Shown here piece after piece: positions 26,705 through 33,464 of a stretch of DNA of 44,434 nucleotides. Under the pieces are notes generated by a model. It was given only the letters and a program-made list of their open reading frames with translations, did no database searches and was not told where the DNA came from. A program made the position numbers and the translations under genes. This DNA comes from Treponema sp. (GTDB lineage Bacteria > Spirochaetota > Spirochaetia > Treponematales > Breznakiellaceae). Positions within the stretch are counted from its first letter, which is position 1, and each line of letters opens with the position of its first letter. The DNA lies in NCBI GenBank assembly GCA_003245635.1, contig QKCO01000024.1, positions 1-44,434 on the forward strand. The letters are read 5' to 3'.

Positions 26705-27760
26705 TTACCTCCTGTCGATATCCAGGGCGGCGATCGTCCCGTCGCCTCCGAGATACAGGCGCGAGCCTCGGCGCGCGATGTACTTTTCCTGGCCGAGGTA
26801 CGGAGCCCTCATGAAGACGCCGGCAGGAAGCGCTACGCCGACGAGTTCGCGGTAATCGCCCGAGTCGGCGATGAGGAAGAAGCGCTTGTCGTCGGTCTCG
26901 TCCTCGAATGCGAGTATCGCGCCGCCGATGTCGAGCACGGCGCTTTTCCTGGAAGCGGTGTCGTAGACTTCGAGCCCTTTTTCGCGTTCGAAGACCACGT
27001 ACTTGCCCTTGTCGACGAAGGCCGCGAGCACCGGCCTGCGGAAGCCCTTGTCCAGGTATTCGTGGTGGACGACCTTGTACGTCTGGCCGGATCGGGAGAG
27101 CAGCACGAAGCGCTGCGGATCTACGCCCGATATGAGGGCGATGCGTTCGCCGTCGGGGCTGATCCGGGCCGCCGCGATGACCGGAAGCCGCGATCCGCCG
27201 GGCTCGAAGGTGAAAACGAGCTCCCCGTTCCGACCGATCAGCTCGACCGTGCCGTCGAGGAGTCCGAACAGGGCCATGCCCGAAGCGGCGTCTGCGCAGG
27301 TGATCGGCGCCTCGAAATCGCGCCGCCACCGTTCCTTCCCGTTCTCGTCGATCTCCGCGACGCTGTGCTGCTCGACGCCGACGACGAACGTCCTGCCGTC
27401 GGCCATATAGGGATATCCGCGGCTTTCTACGGCGCAGCGCGGGGCTCCGTCCCTGCCGAAGATCTTTATCGATTCGTCCGTTTTCGCATAGTTCGCCCAA
27501 AGGAGGGGCGATATCGCGGTACGCTCGTTTCTGCGCTCCACGAGCGGAAAGTCGCCTGCGGCGTTGAAATAGCCCAGATGTGTGCTGGTGAGGAAGGGAA
27601 TGAGTTCTCCGTCGACTTTCCCTTCGGTCTTCTCTAAAGGCTTGAGCCAGGCGGGTCGGAGAATCGTCTCGTCTCCGATCGGAGCGGATGCCGCGAAGAC
27701 ATATGCGACGAAGGCCGCCGATCCGAGGATGATCCAGTTTTTTCGTTTCTTTCCCGGCAT
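26705..27760 (-). CDS. Membrane-anchored beta-propeller-like protein
   Basis: A 351-residue protein. After a basic start (MPGKKRKN) comes one hydrophobic segment (residues 9-26) that serves as a signal anchor, so the rest is periplasmic. The body is made of repeated strand pairs typical of PQQ or WD40 propellers: GYPYMADGRTFVVGV, GMALFGLLDGTVELIG, ISPDGERIALISG, DKGKYVVFEREKGLEVYD and YLGGDGTIAALD. No catalytic motif is seen. It is first of a three-gene operon with the LytM-like protein and methyltransferase, so it may act with the LytM-like protein in cell-wall control. That link is inferred. Confidence 0.7.
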   Translation of the reverse strand: MPGKKRKNWIILGSAAFVAYVFAASAPIGDETILRPAWLKPLEKTEGKVDGELIPFLTSTHLGYFNAAGDFPLVERRNERTAISPLLWANYAKTDESIKIFGRDGAPRCAVESRGYPYMADGRTFVVGVEQHSVAEIDENGKERWRRDFEAPITCADAASGMALFGLLDGTVELIGRNGELVFTFEPGGSRLPVIAAARISPDGERIALISGVDPQRFVLLSRSGQTYKVVHHEYLDKGFRRPVLAAFVDKGKYVVFEREKGLEVYDTASRKSAVLDIGGAILAFEDETDDKRFFLIADSGDYRELVGVALPAGVFMRAPYLGQEKYIARRGSRLYLGGDGTIAALDIDRR

Positions 27761-27790
27761 TCAGACCTCGCTACCCAAGCTGGAAAAGAT

Positions 27791-27817
27791 GGTATAATGT
27801 AGAGCATCAACTGTCAA
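27791..27817. promoter_or_regulatory. Overlapping divergent promoters, cdd / propeller operon
   Basis: Plus strand: consensus TATAAT at 27793-27798 toward cdd, with a weak -35. Minus strand: TTGACA at 27817-27812, with TATACC (27796-27791, 15-base spacer) or TACCAT (17-base spacer). The two -10 regions overlap, so the two directions may compete. Confidence 0.55.
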
Positions 27818-27834
27818 CGCAAAGGATAAGCTCG

Positions 27835-28239
27835 ATGGACCTTTCCGAACTGCACGCCCTCGCCAGAAAAGCCGCCGAAGCTTCCTATTCGCCGTATTCC
27901 CATTTCCGCGTCGGCGCCGCGCTGCTCTGCGAAGACGGGACGGTGTTCACCGGCACGAACGTGGAGAACCGTTCGTTCGGGCTGACCATCTGCGCCGAGC
28001 GGAGCGCGCTGGTCGCCGCAATCTCCGCGGGCCATCGGCGTTTCCTTTCGCTTGCGATAAGCACGCCAGATTCGGAGAGTCCCGTCGGCCCCTGCGGCGC
28101 CTGCCGGCAGGTTATCAGCGAATTCCTGGAGCCGGCGGCCCCGGTCCGCTTCGGCGGATCATCGGGTCGGGTCGTCGACGCGTCCGTCGAATCCCTCATT
28201 CCTTTCGATTCCCTGCACGGCTTGGCGGATACGCTTTAA
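27835..28239 (+). CDS. cdd: Cytidine deaminase
   Basis: A 134-residue enzyme converting cytidine and deoxycytidine to the uridine forms for pyrimidine salvage. The zinc-site motifs are CAERSAL (Cys and catalytic Glu) and PCGACRQ (two Cys); NVENRSFG and YSPYSHFRVGAAL form the substrate pocket. Length fits the homotetrameric class. AAAGGA lies 8 bases before the ATG. It lies close to a thymidine kinase, with a regulator between them, and these two enzymes fit one salvage pathway. Confidence 0.96.
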   Translation: MDLSELHALARKAAEASYSPYSHFRVGAALLCEDGTVFTGTNVENRSFGLTICAERSALVAAISAGHRRFLSLAISTPDSESPVGPCGACRQVISEFLEPAAPVRFGGSSGRVVDASVESLIPFDSLHGLADTL

Positions 28240-28263
28240 CCGAGTCGCTGATAAAGACTTCAC

Positions 28264-28292
28264 TTGACATATCGTGCGGTTCGTTGCAATAT
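28264..28292 (+). promoter_or_regulatory. Promoter of the HTH-EIIA gene
   Basis: TTGACA (28264-28269), 17-base spacer, CAATAT (28287-28292), with TG just upstream of the -10. The ATG at 28336 follows about 43 bases later, with AAGGAG at 28321-28326. Confidence 0.65.
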
Positions 28293-28335
28293 TGTTCCGT
28301 TCGATCGCATTATTTTCACCAAGGAGCCCGGACTG

Positions 28336-28989
28336 ATGGAAGACGATATCCTTACGATCGAGGAAGTAGCCAAATACCTGCGCGTTTCCGAGCGTACCGT
28401 GTACGACTGGGCGCAGAAGGGCGAGATTCCTTCCGGAAAGATCGGCACCGTCTGGCGCTTCAAGAAAGCCGAGATAGAGAAATGGGTCAACGACCGGCTC
28501 TCGATGAACCGGATGGCTCCTCAGTTTTCTTCGATCCAAGTCCAGAACATCGTTTCGCCCGACCGCATCATTTTCCTCAACCACGCGACCAAGCGGGACG
28601 CTCTGCTCGCCCTCGCCGACAACTTGTCGAACGCTCCGCAGGTCAAGAACCGCCAGGAGCTTTCGGTCGAGCTGCTCAAGCGCGAAGAGCTGATGAGCAC
28701 CGCGATCGGCCGCGGCATCGCGATTCCGCACGTGCGGCTGTCGTCGGTGACCGATCTGGTCGTTTCCGTCGGCATCAGCCAATGCGACATCATCGATTTC
28801 CAGACGCTCGACGATCAGCCCGTGCGCCTCTTGTTCATGATCGCCGCGGCGTACAACCAGCACGCGTACTACCTGCAGACCCTGTCCTACTTCAGCACCA
28901 AGCTGAAGAACAAGGATCTCCGCTCTTCCCTGCTCGCGGCCAAGGCTCCGGCGGAAGCGTACGCGCTCCTCATCGGACAAGACGCGTAG
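28336..28989 (+). CDS. HTH-EIIA fusion: DNA-binding domain with PTS EIIA (PtsN-like)
   Basis: A 217-residue protein. Residues 6-50 form a MerR/excisionase-type helix-turn-helix (TIEEVAKYLRVSERTVYDWA, then IPSGKIGTVWRFKKAEIEKW). Residues 70-215 are an EIIA domain of the fructose/nitrogen type with the phosphorylated histidine His132 in GIAIPHVR. Phosphate from HPr or NPr on His132 could alter DNA binding, making this a PTS-responsive regulator. The start at 28336 is chosen for its ribosome site and because upstream sequence contains the promoter. It lies between cdd and a thymidine kinase, so those may be among its targets, but nothing in the sequence proves it. Confidence 0.85.
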   Translation: MEDDILTIEEVAKYLRVSERTVYDWAQKGEIPSGKIGTVWRFKKAEIEKWVNDRLSMNRMAPQFSSIQVQNIVSPDRIIFLNHATKRDALLALADNLSNAPQVKNRQELSVELLKREELMSTAIGRGIAIPHVRLSSVTDLVVSVGISQCDIIDFQTLDDQPVRLLFMIAAAYNQHAYYLQTLSYFSTKLKNKDLRSSLLAAKAPAEAYALLIGQDA

Positions 28990-29001
28990 GGATTCCTCCG
29001 C

Positions 29002-30168
29002 GTGGACCGCGCCGAACGGGACGACGACGATTTCCTGAAGAGTCTCGGCTTTCCGTCGCTGCGCGTCCACGAGGCCGTTCGCCATTTCAACTTCAAGACC
29101 GCTTCGCGCCGCATTCTGGTCATCGGCCCCATGGGGTCCGGCAAGACCGAGTATTCGGCGCGGCTCTGGCGCGACGGGCAGGTAGCCCGTACCAAGGGCG
29201 CAGCCGTCGCCGCCGAGACGACCCGCGCGGACGGGCAGGCCAGCCTCTTCCGCAGCGACGAGGGGCTCGGCGACGCCGATAGGCGGGACGTGTTCTTCGT
29301 TCGGTCTCTCATGGACCGCGCGCGCTTCCCTTCCTATCCCGACGACGCGCTCGCCTATCGCGGGGGCTATGAACGCTGCGGCGACCGCATCTGCGCGGTC
29401 CGCGATTCCTTCGAGCTCGAATCGGTGATCCGCGACCATCCCGAGGTCGGCACCTGGGTCGTGGACGAGGCGGCTTTCTACGACGAGCGCATCGCCTATC
29501 TCATGCGCAACGAGTCCGAGCGGCGCGGCCTCGTGTTCGTCTGTCCGACGCTCATCCTTAACTTCAGGCGGGAGATTTTCAACGCGACCGCCCGGCTTCT
29601 GGTGGAGACCGCCACCGATATCTATCCGCTGACCGCGTACTGCGAACACCCCGACTGCATCGCCGATTCCTTCTATACCTACCGCTATTACCGCGTGGAC
29701 GGGAAGGAGTGTCCGGCGCTCTATTTCGACCCCCTGATCATAGTCGGAGGCGATCGGGTGAAGGACGATCCTCGGGAGCCGAACTACTGCACGCGCTGCG
29801 ACGAGCACCATTTCCTTCCGGGCAAGGAATACAGCTACTTCGTGCTGAAGCCGCTCGGCGAACGGGCCGCCCGCGGGGAGATCGATCCGCTGCGGAAGGA
29901 GCTGGCGCTCCTGAACGGCGATATCGAACGCTCGGAACTCTTCGCGTCCTTCCGCAGGCGCTACCTCGACCGGGAAGATCCGCGGCCGGAGAACATGGAG
30001 TCCCTACGCGTCCCGTGCATCGCCGAGCGCGCCCTCTGTTACCTCTTCGCCGAGCAGAATCTCGTTTCGGTCGAGCAGCTCAAGCGGATAGTCGGCGAAC
30101 TCGACCTCGATCGCGAATACCTATCGCGCCGGCTCGCCGACAACCGCCGTCCGGCCGCGCTTTCCTGA
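29002..30168 (+). CDS. tdk: Thymidine kinase, TK1-like, with extra domain
   Basis: A 388-residue protein whose first 270 residues follow the TK1 family. The P-loop is GPMGSGKT (42-49); the Mg/base motif is VVDEAAFYD (153-161); the lid region is GLVFVCPTLILNFRREIF; and four zinc cysteines are Cys214, Cys219, Cys263 and Cys266. Usual bacterial TK1 enzymes have about 190-220 residues. Here there is an insertion between P-loop and DEAAF (about 60-150) and a helical C-terminal region (about 280-388) that I do not recognise. The start is GTG 12 bases after the HTH-EIIA stop. Thymidine kinase activity is likely, but substrate range could be altered. Confidence 0.8.
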   Translation: MDRAERDDDDFLKSLGFPSLRVHEAVRHFNFKTASRRILVIGPMGSGKTEYSARLWRDGQVARTKGAAVAAETTRADGQASLFRSDEGLGDADRRDVFFVRSLMDRARFPSYPDDALAYRGGYERCGDRICAVRDSFELESVIRDHPEVGTWVVDEAAFYDERIAYLMRNESERRGLVFVCPTLILNFRREIFNATARLLVETATDIYPLTAYCEHPDCIADSFYTYRYYRVDGKECPALYFDPLIIVGGDRVKDDPREPNYCTRCDEHHFLPGKEYSYFVLKPLGERAARGEIDPLRKELALLNGDIERSELFASFRRRYLDREDPRPENMESLRVPCIAERALCYLFAEQNLVSVEQLKRIVGELDLDREYLSRRLADNRRPAALS

Positions 30169-30178
30169 GCGGCGCCCC

Positions 30179-31390
30179 TCATCTATCTGCGTTCGCCGCC
30201 GGCAGTCCCGGAAAGTCGATTCCCAGCCATTTGGCCGGATCGGAGACGTTTTTCCCGATCATGCCGAGGCTGACCTTCGCCGTCGTTTCGGCGACGATCC
30301 AGTCTCCGTTCTTGAAGGGGAAGCGCGCGCCGCCGCCGCCTGACTCGACGGCGGCCATCGCGTGGCCGTACTCCCGCGAGACCATGAGAATCGCGTCCAG
30401 GTTCGCGTGCTGCACGACGATGGCCCACAGCAGGGCGCGGCTGTCGCAGTCCCCGCGGCGCTCGGTCGCCGCGCTCACCAGGTCCACGAAGTCGCTGCCC
30501 ATGAGATCCCGTTCGTACGCGAAGCTCTGGACCCAGGCCAAGGCTCCCTCCGCCAGACGCCTGCCGGATGCCCGGTCGTCCTGTCCGCGGCCCTCCGATC
30601 CGGTGAGCGCCCGTTCGACGGCGAAGGAAACGCCGGCGAGCCGTTCGTACGAATCCCGCCAGATCGAGCGGTAGAAGCGGGTCCACGCCTCCTTCCAGTT
30701 CCGCGCGTTCGCGTAGGTCTGCAGAATGCCGAACTCGCGGTCCACCAGCGCCTTCGCCGCTTCCGCGTCGGAGGCGTCCACGACCGCTTCCGCTTTCGTT
30801 TCCCCGACGACGATCTCCACCTGCTCCGCTCCGCTCGGCGGATAGGCGAACACGCTCATCGGCCCGGGGGCGAAGCGGTCCTGCGGCCGCGGCGCGAGGG
30901 AGTCGAGCGCGGAAAGGCAACGCATCGTCGCGTTTCCTTCTCCTTCCTTCGCGTAGGAAAGCATGACCAGCAGGGGAGGCCGGCCGGGAGACGATGCGCC
31001 GGCCGCGCCGCTGCCGAGCTCGACTGCAAGCGCCCAGCCCTCCGCCTGGCCGAAGGGCGCCGTGAAGCTCAAATCGACCAAGGCGGCCTTCAGGCCCCGG
31101 TACTCGAAAGGAGTCGGATCGGAAGCGGAGGAAAGCCGCTTGCCGATGTCCAGGAGGAGCGCTTCGGGGGACGCGAAGCGTCCGGGGGCATAAGCCACCA
31201 TATCCACGTTGGCGCTCGTCATGGCGTCGGCGAACGAAAATCGGTTCCTGCGGTCGCCTCCGGAAAGTTCGAACCCTTCGGGAAGATCGATCGAGAAGCC
31301 CCAGGTCGGCGAGACGACCGGTTCCGCGCCGACCGCCGCGGAGACGAGGAGGACGAACAGCGCCGTCCGAATGCTGGACTTTCTGGCCAT
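30179..31390 (-). CDS. Exported transglutaminase-like protein
   Basis: A 403-residue protein with a signal peptide (MARKSSIRTALFVLLVSAAVGAE). Its C-terminal part has the transglutaminase/papain-like pattern: Cys315 in RRGDCDSRALL and His343 in EYGHAMAAVE. The third position has Glu368 in WIVAETT where many members have Asp. Members of this superfamily are amidases, transglutaminases or proteases; the activity here is unknown. The N-terminal half (WGFSIDLPEGFELSGG) resembles a small secreted sandwich domain. On the minus strand TATAGT lies 6 bases before the ATG, so the mRNA may start at the start codon. Only 21 bases separate it from the divergent pseudouridine synthase. Confidence 0.75.
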   Translation of the reverse strand: MARKSSIRTALFVLLVSAAVGAEPVVSPTWGFSIDLPEGFELSGGDRRNRFSFADAMTSANVDMVAYAPGRFASPEALLLDIGKRLSSASDPTPFEYRGLKAALVDLSFTAPFGQAEGWALAVELGSGAAGASSPGRPPLLVMLSYAKEGEGNATMRCLSALDSLAPRPQDRFAPGPMSVFAYPPSGAEQVEIVVGETKAEAVVDASDAEAAKALVDREFGILQTYANARNWKEAWTRFYRSIWRDSYERLAGVSFAVERALTGSEGRGQDDRASGRRLAEGALAWVQSFAYERDLMGSDFVDLVSAATERRGDCDSRALLWAIVVQHANLDAILMVSREYGHAMAAVESGGGGARFPFKNGDWIVAETTAKVSLGMIGKNVSDPAKWLGIDFPGLPAANADR

Positions 31391-31411
31391 ACGGCTACTA
31401 TACTCCAGCCG
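31375..31411. promoter_or_regulatory. Shared bidirectional -10 between divergent genes
   Basis: Plus strand: TGGACT (31375-31380), 18-base spacer, TATACT (31399-31404), start GTG at 31412. Minus strand: TATAGT (31402-31397), start ATG at 31390. The -10 elements overlap in one symmetric ACTATACT core and each lies 6-7 bases before a start codon. No good minus-strand -35 is seen. Confidence 0.55.
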
Positions 31412-32080
31412 GTGAAAGAATTCGATGTCGTCTTCGAGGATGACGAAGTCATCGTCATCAACAAGCCCGCAGGGCTGGCCGTGCAGGGCGGCGAACGCGT
31501 TTCGGCGTCCGTCGACGATCTGCTCGAGCTCAGGCTCGGGACCCGGCCGTTCCTCGTCCATCGCTTGGATAAAGATACCTCCGGCCTGCTTCTGGTCGCC
31601 AAGACCAAAGACGCGGCGGCTCGCTTCTCGAGCCTCTTTGCGGGGCGTTCCCTTTCGAAAACCTATCTGGCGGTCTGCGCCGGCACTCCTTCCCCCGCGG
31701 CAGGAACGATCTCCGACTCCGTTCGAGCGAAAGGCCGCGACCAGAAAGCCCTTACCCGTTATCGGGTCCGCGCTGCCGGGGCCTCCTTTTCGCTGCTCGA
31801 GCTCGAGCTCGGCACCGGACGCATGCACCAGATCCGCGTGCACCTGGCGGGCATCGGCCATCCCATCCTCGGCGACGACAAATACGGCGATTTCGCGCTC
31901 AACAAGCGCTTCAGGAAGGAACGTTCGCTCAAGCGGCTGCTCCTCCACGCGTTCCGGCTCGCCGGCTCGTCCGTGCCGGGCGCGCCTCCCGCGGCCTTCC
32001 TTCCGCTCGTCGCCTATCCGCCGCCTCATTTCCTGCCGTTTCTGGAGGAATTGGGCTGTCCGCCGGAATCCCTTTCGTAG
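31412..32080 (+). CDS. RluA-family pseudouridine synthase
   Basis: A 222-residue enzyme that isomerises uridine in rRNA or tRNA. The catalytic aspartate is in FLVHRLDKDTSGLLLVAK; GRMHQIRVHLAGIGHPILGDDKYG is the conserved C-terminal signature. It has no N-terminal S4 RNA-binding domain; the protein begins directly with the catalytic domain (VKEFDVVFEDDEVIVINKPAG), as in RluA and RluC-like short forms. The start is GTG with no Shine-Dalgarno sequence and a -10 element 7 bases upstream. RNA target is not predictable. Confidence 0.93.
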   Translation: MKEFDVVFEDDEVIVINKPAGLAVQGGERVSASVDDLLELRLGTRPFLVHRLDKDTSGLLLVAKTKDAAARFSSLFAGRSLSKTYLAVCAGTPSPAAGTISDSVRAKGRDQKALTRYRVRAAGASFSLLELELGTGRMHQIRVHLAGIGHPILGDDKYGDFALNKRFRKERSLKRLLLHAFRLAGSSVPGAPPAAFLPLVAYPPPHFLPFLEELGCPPESLS

Positions 32081-32095
32081 CCGTTTCCCTTGTAT

Positions 32096-32125
32096 TTGCT
32101 CTCCGCGGCTCCTATCTTCTATAGT
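32096..32125 (+). promoter_or_regulatory. Promoter of the nucleotidyltransferase module
   Basis: TTGCTC (32096-32101), 18-base spacer, TATAGT (32120-32125). The ATG at 32132 follows the -10 by 6 bases, so transcription would start at the start codon. Confidence 0.5.
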
Positions 32126-32131
32126 GAAGGT

Positions 32132-32323
32132 ATGATCGAACGTTCGATACTCCGTCGCGAACTGAACGGGTCTTCCTCGGGAAGCGGGGATCTTGCGTAT
32201 TGGCTCTCCCGCCCCGCGGATGAACGCATCGCCGCCGTCGAGTTCTTGAGGAGGCAGTACTATGGTCGAGGCTCCGCGGGACTTCGTAGAGTTGTTTCGG
32301 TCTCTGAACGCGAAAGGTGTTGA
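32132..32323 (+). CDS. Small partner protein of the nucleotidyltransferase
   Basis: A 63-residue protein containing DLAYWLSRPADERIAAVEFLRRQYYG, a motif that I recall in small proteins encoded directly upstream of MNT-like nucleotidyltransferases. It ends 62 bases inside the following gene, so translation of the two is linked. The bases that encode LRRQYYG also supply the ribosome site AGGAGG and the ATG of the next gene. It may be the antitoxin-like or regulatory half of the pair; this is not established. Confidence 0.7.
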   Translation: MIERSILRRELNGSSSGSGDLAYWLSRPADERIAAVEFLRRQYYGRGSAGLRRVVSVSERERC

Positions 32324-32747
32324 GTACTTGGTCGTCGGGGGATACGCCGTCGCGTTCTACGGTTACCCTCGCTTCACGGGAGATATCGATATCTTCGTCG
32401 ATCCGACCGAACTGAACGCTGAGCGCGTTCTGGCCGCGCTCGAAGACTTCGGCTTCGAAGGCCTCGATCTGACGACGGCCGATTTCCTTTCCCCCGATCT
32501 TCTGATTTCTCTCGGCTATCCTCCCGAACGCGTCGATATCGTCAGCTCCATAAGCGGCGTGAGCTGGGCGGAGGCCTGGGCTGGCCGTTTCGCCGGCTCC
32601 TTCGGGGGGGAAAACGTGTTTTTCATCGGCCGGACGGAACTGATCAGGAACAAGCGGAGCACCGGCAAACCGCAGGACACGGTGGATGCGGACGCTCTCG
32701 ATCAGAACCGGCAGGGCGCCGTCGTGTCTCCGCCTCCTCCTGCTTGA
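32262..32747 (+). CDS. MNT-type nucleotidyltransferase
   Basis: A 161-residue protein with the minimal nucleotidyltransferase signature GGYAVAFYGYPRFTGDIDIF; the metal-binding aspartates are Asp41 and Asp43. The distal segment FIGRTELIRNKRSTGKPQD is typical of these stand-alone enzymes, which are often found in two-gene toxin-antitoxin-like or abortive-infection-like modules. AGGAGG stands 7 bases before the ATG, inside the partner gene. The C-terminal end (GAVVSPPPPA) is not conserved. It may add a nucleotide to a protein or tRNA; the target is unknown. Confidence 0.82.
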   Translation: MVEAPRDFVELFRSLNAKGVEYLVVGGYAVAFYGYPRFTGDIDIFVDPTELNAERVLAALEDFGFEGLDLTTADFLSPDLLISLGYPPERVDIVSSISGVSWAEAWAGRFAGSFGGENVFFIGRTELIRNKRSTGKPQDTVDADALDQNRQGAVVSPPPPA

Positions 32748-32773
32748 CACTGTCCTCGCTAAAATTTCATCAT
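32744..32773 (+). promoter_or_regulatory. Weak promoter candidate before DUF4912
   Basis: Perfect TTGACA at 32744-32749 overlaps the preceding stop codon. The best -10 at 18 bases is CATCAT (32768-32773), a poor match. A TAAAAT at 32760-32765 is too close to pair with it. Confidence 0.35.
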
Positions 32774-32783
32774 GCCATAGCCT

Positions 32784-33452
32784 ATGGAAGAGTTACGGCT
32801 TACGCGTTCTTATTTGGAGACGCTTTCTACCGATGATCTCTCGCGCTTGGCGATCCGCTTCGGCCTGGATCTTCCGAGTGAATTGAATCGTATTTTCGTC
32901 ATCGCGGAAATTCTCGAAGCCAGTTCCGACGAAGCGCCGGAGATCGACGATGAGTTGGTGGAGGATTCGACGGCCGCCGCGGTGGACGGTTTGCCTGCGT
33001 CGTACAACGAGACCTTCATCGACGTGATCCTGCGCGATCCTGTCTGGGCGTACGCGTTCTGGGAAATCAAGCAGTCCGATCGCGAAGTCCGCGAGCAGGA
33101 TCCCCGCTTCGCCGGGTACCGGCTGCGGGTGCAGCCGCTGGGCGGCGCGAGAAGCGGCGTCCAGAGCGAAAACTTCACCATCCCGATCGGCGCGGACGAT
33201 TCCTCCTGGTACCTCTGCCTCCCTGCCGGGACCGGTGTGTACCGGGTGGATCTCATGTGCCTCATGGGTTCTTCGGAGGAGACGCTCGCGCAGTCCTCTT
33301 TCATCCGCGTGCCCCGCGGTGCGGTTTCTCCCGCCGTGATGCAGAAAGACGGCGAGCCTCCCGCTATCCTCGCGCTGTCAGGTCTTGAAGAGCTCATGGT
33401 CCTCCAGGGGGAAGATCGTGAGTCCCGCCTCCCCCAACGTTGTGAAGCCTGA
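32784..33452 (+). CDS. DUF4912 domain protein
   Basis: A 222-residue protein. Residues 1-45 resemble a Rho-N/SAP-like helical element (TRSYLETLSTDDLSRLAIRFGLDLPS). Residues about 75-180 form the DUF4912 domain (NETFIDVILRDPVWAYAFWEI, FRSFxI-like strands, SSWYLCLPAGTGVYRVDL). I recall DUF4912 as often lying next to or fused with GH57 branching enzymes; function is unknown, perhaps glycogen binding or regulation. It is followed after 12 bases by a GH57 gene. There is no Shine-Dalgarno sequence before the ATG; a mini open frame ATG-CCA-TAG lies in frame just upstream at 32772. Confidence 0.85.
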   Translation: MEELRLTRSYLETLSTDDLSRLAIRFGLDLPSELNRIFVIAEILEASSDEAPEIDDELVEDSTAAAVDGLPASYNETFIDVILRDPVWAYAFWEIKQSDREVREQDPRFAGYRLRVQPLGGARSGVQSENFTIPIGADDSSWYLCLPAGTGVYRVDLMCLMGSSEETLAQSSFIRVPRGAVSPAVMQKDGEPPAILALSGLEELMVLQGEDRESRLPQRCEA

Positions 33453-33464
33453 GGATCGCCTTCA

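Noticed and set aside
28159-29811. Minus-strand open frame of 550 codons across cdd, HTH-EIIA and thymidine kinase
   Set aside because: It crosses three recognised genes and their promoter and has no ribosome site or domain.
30150-30180. Hairpin at convergent ends of tdk and the transglutaminase-like gene
   Set aside because: Only a 5-base stem with a 10-base loop and no T run; too weak to call a terminator.
32772-32780. Mini open frame ATG-CCA-TAG before DUF4912
   Set aside because: Two codons long; could occur by chance and there is no ribosome site.
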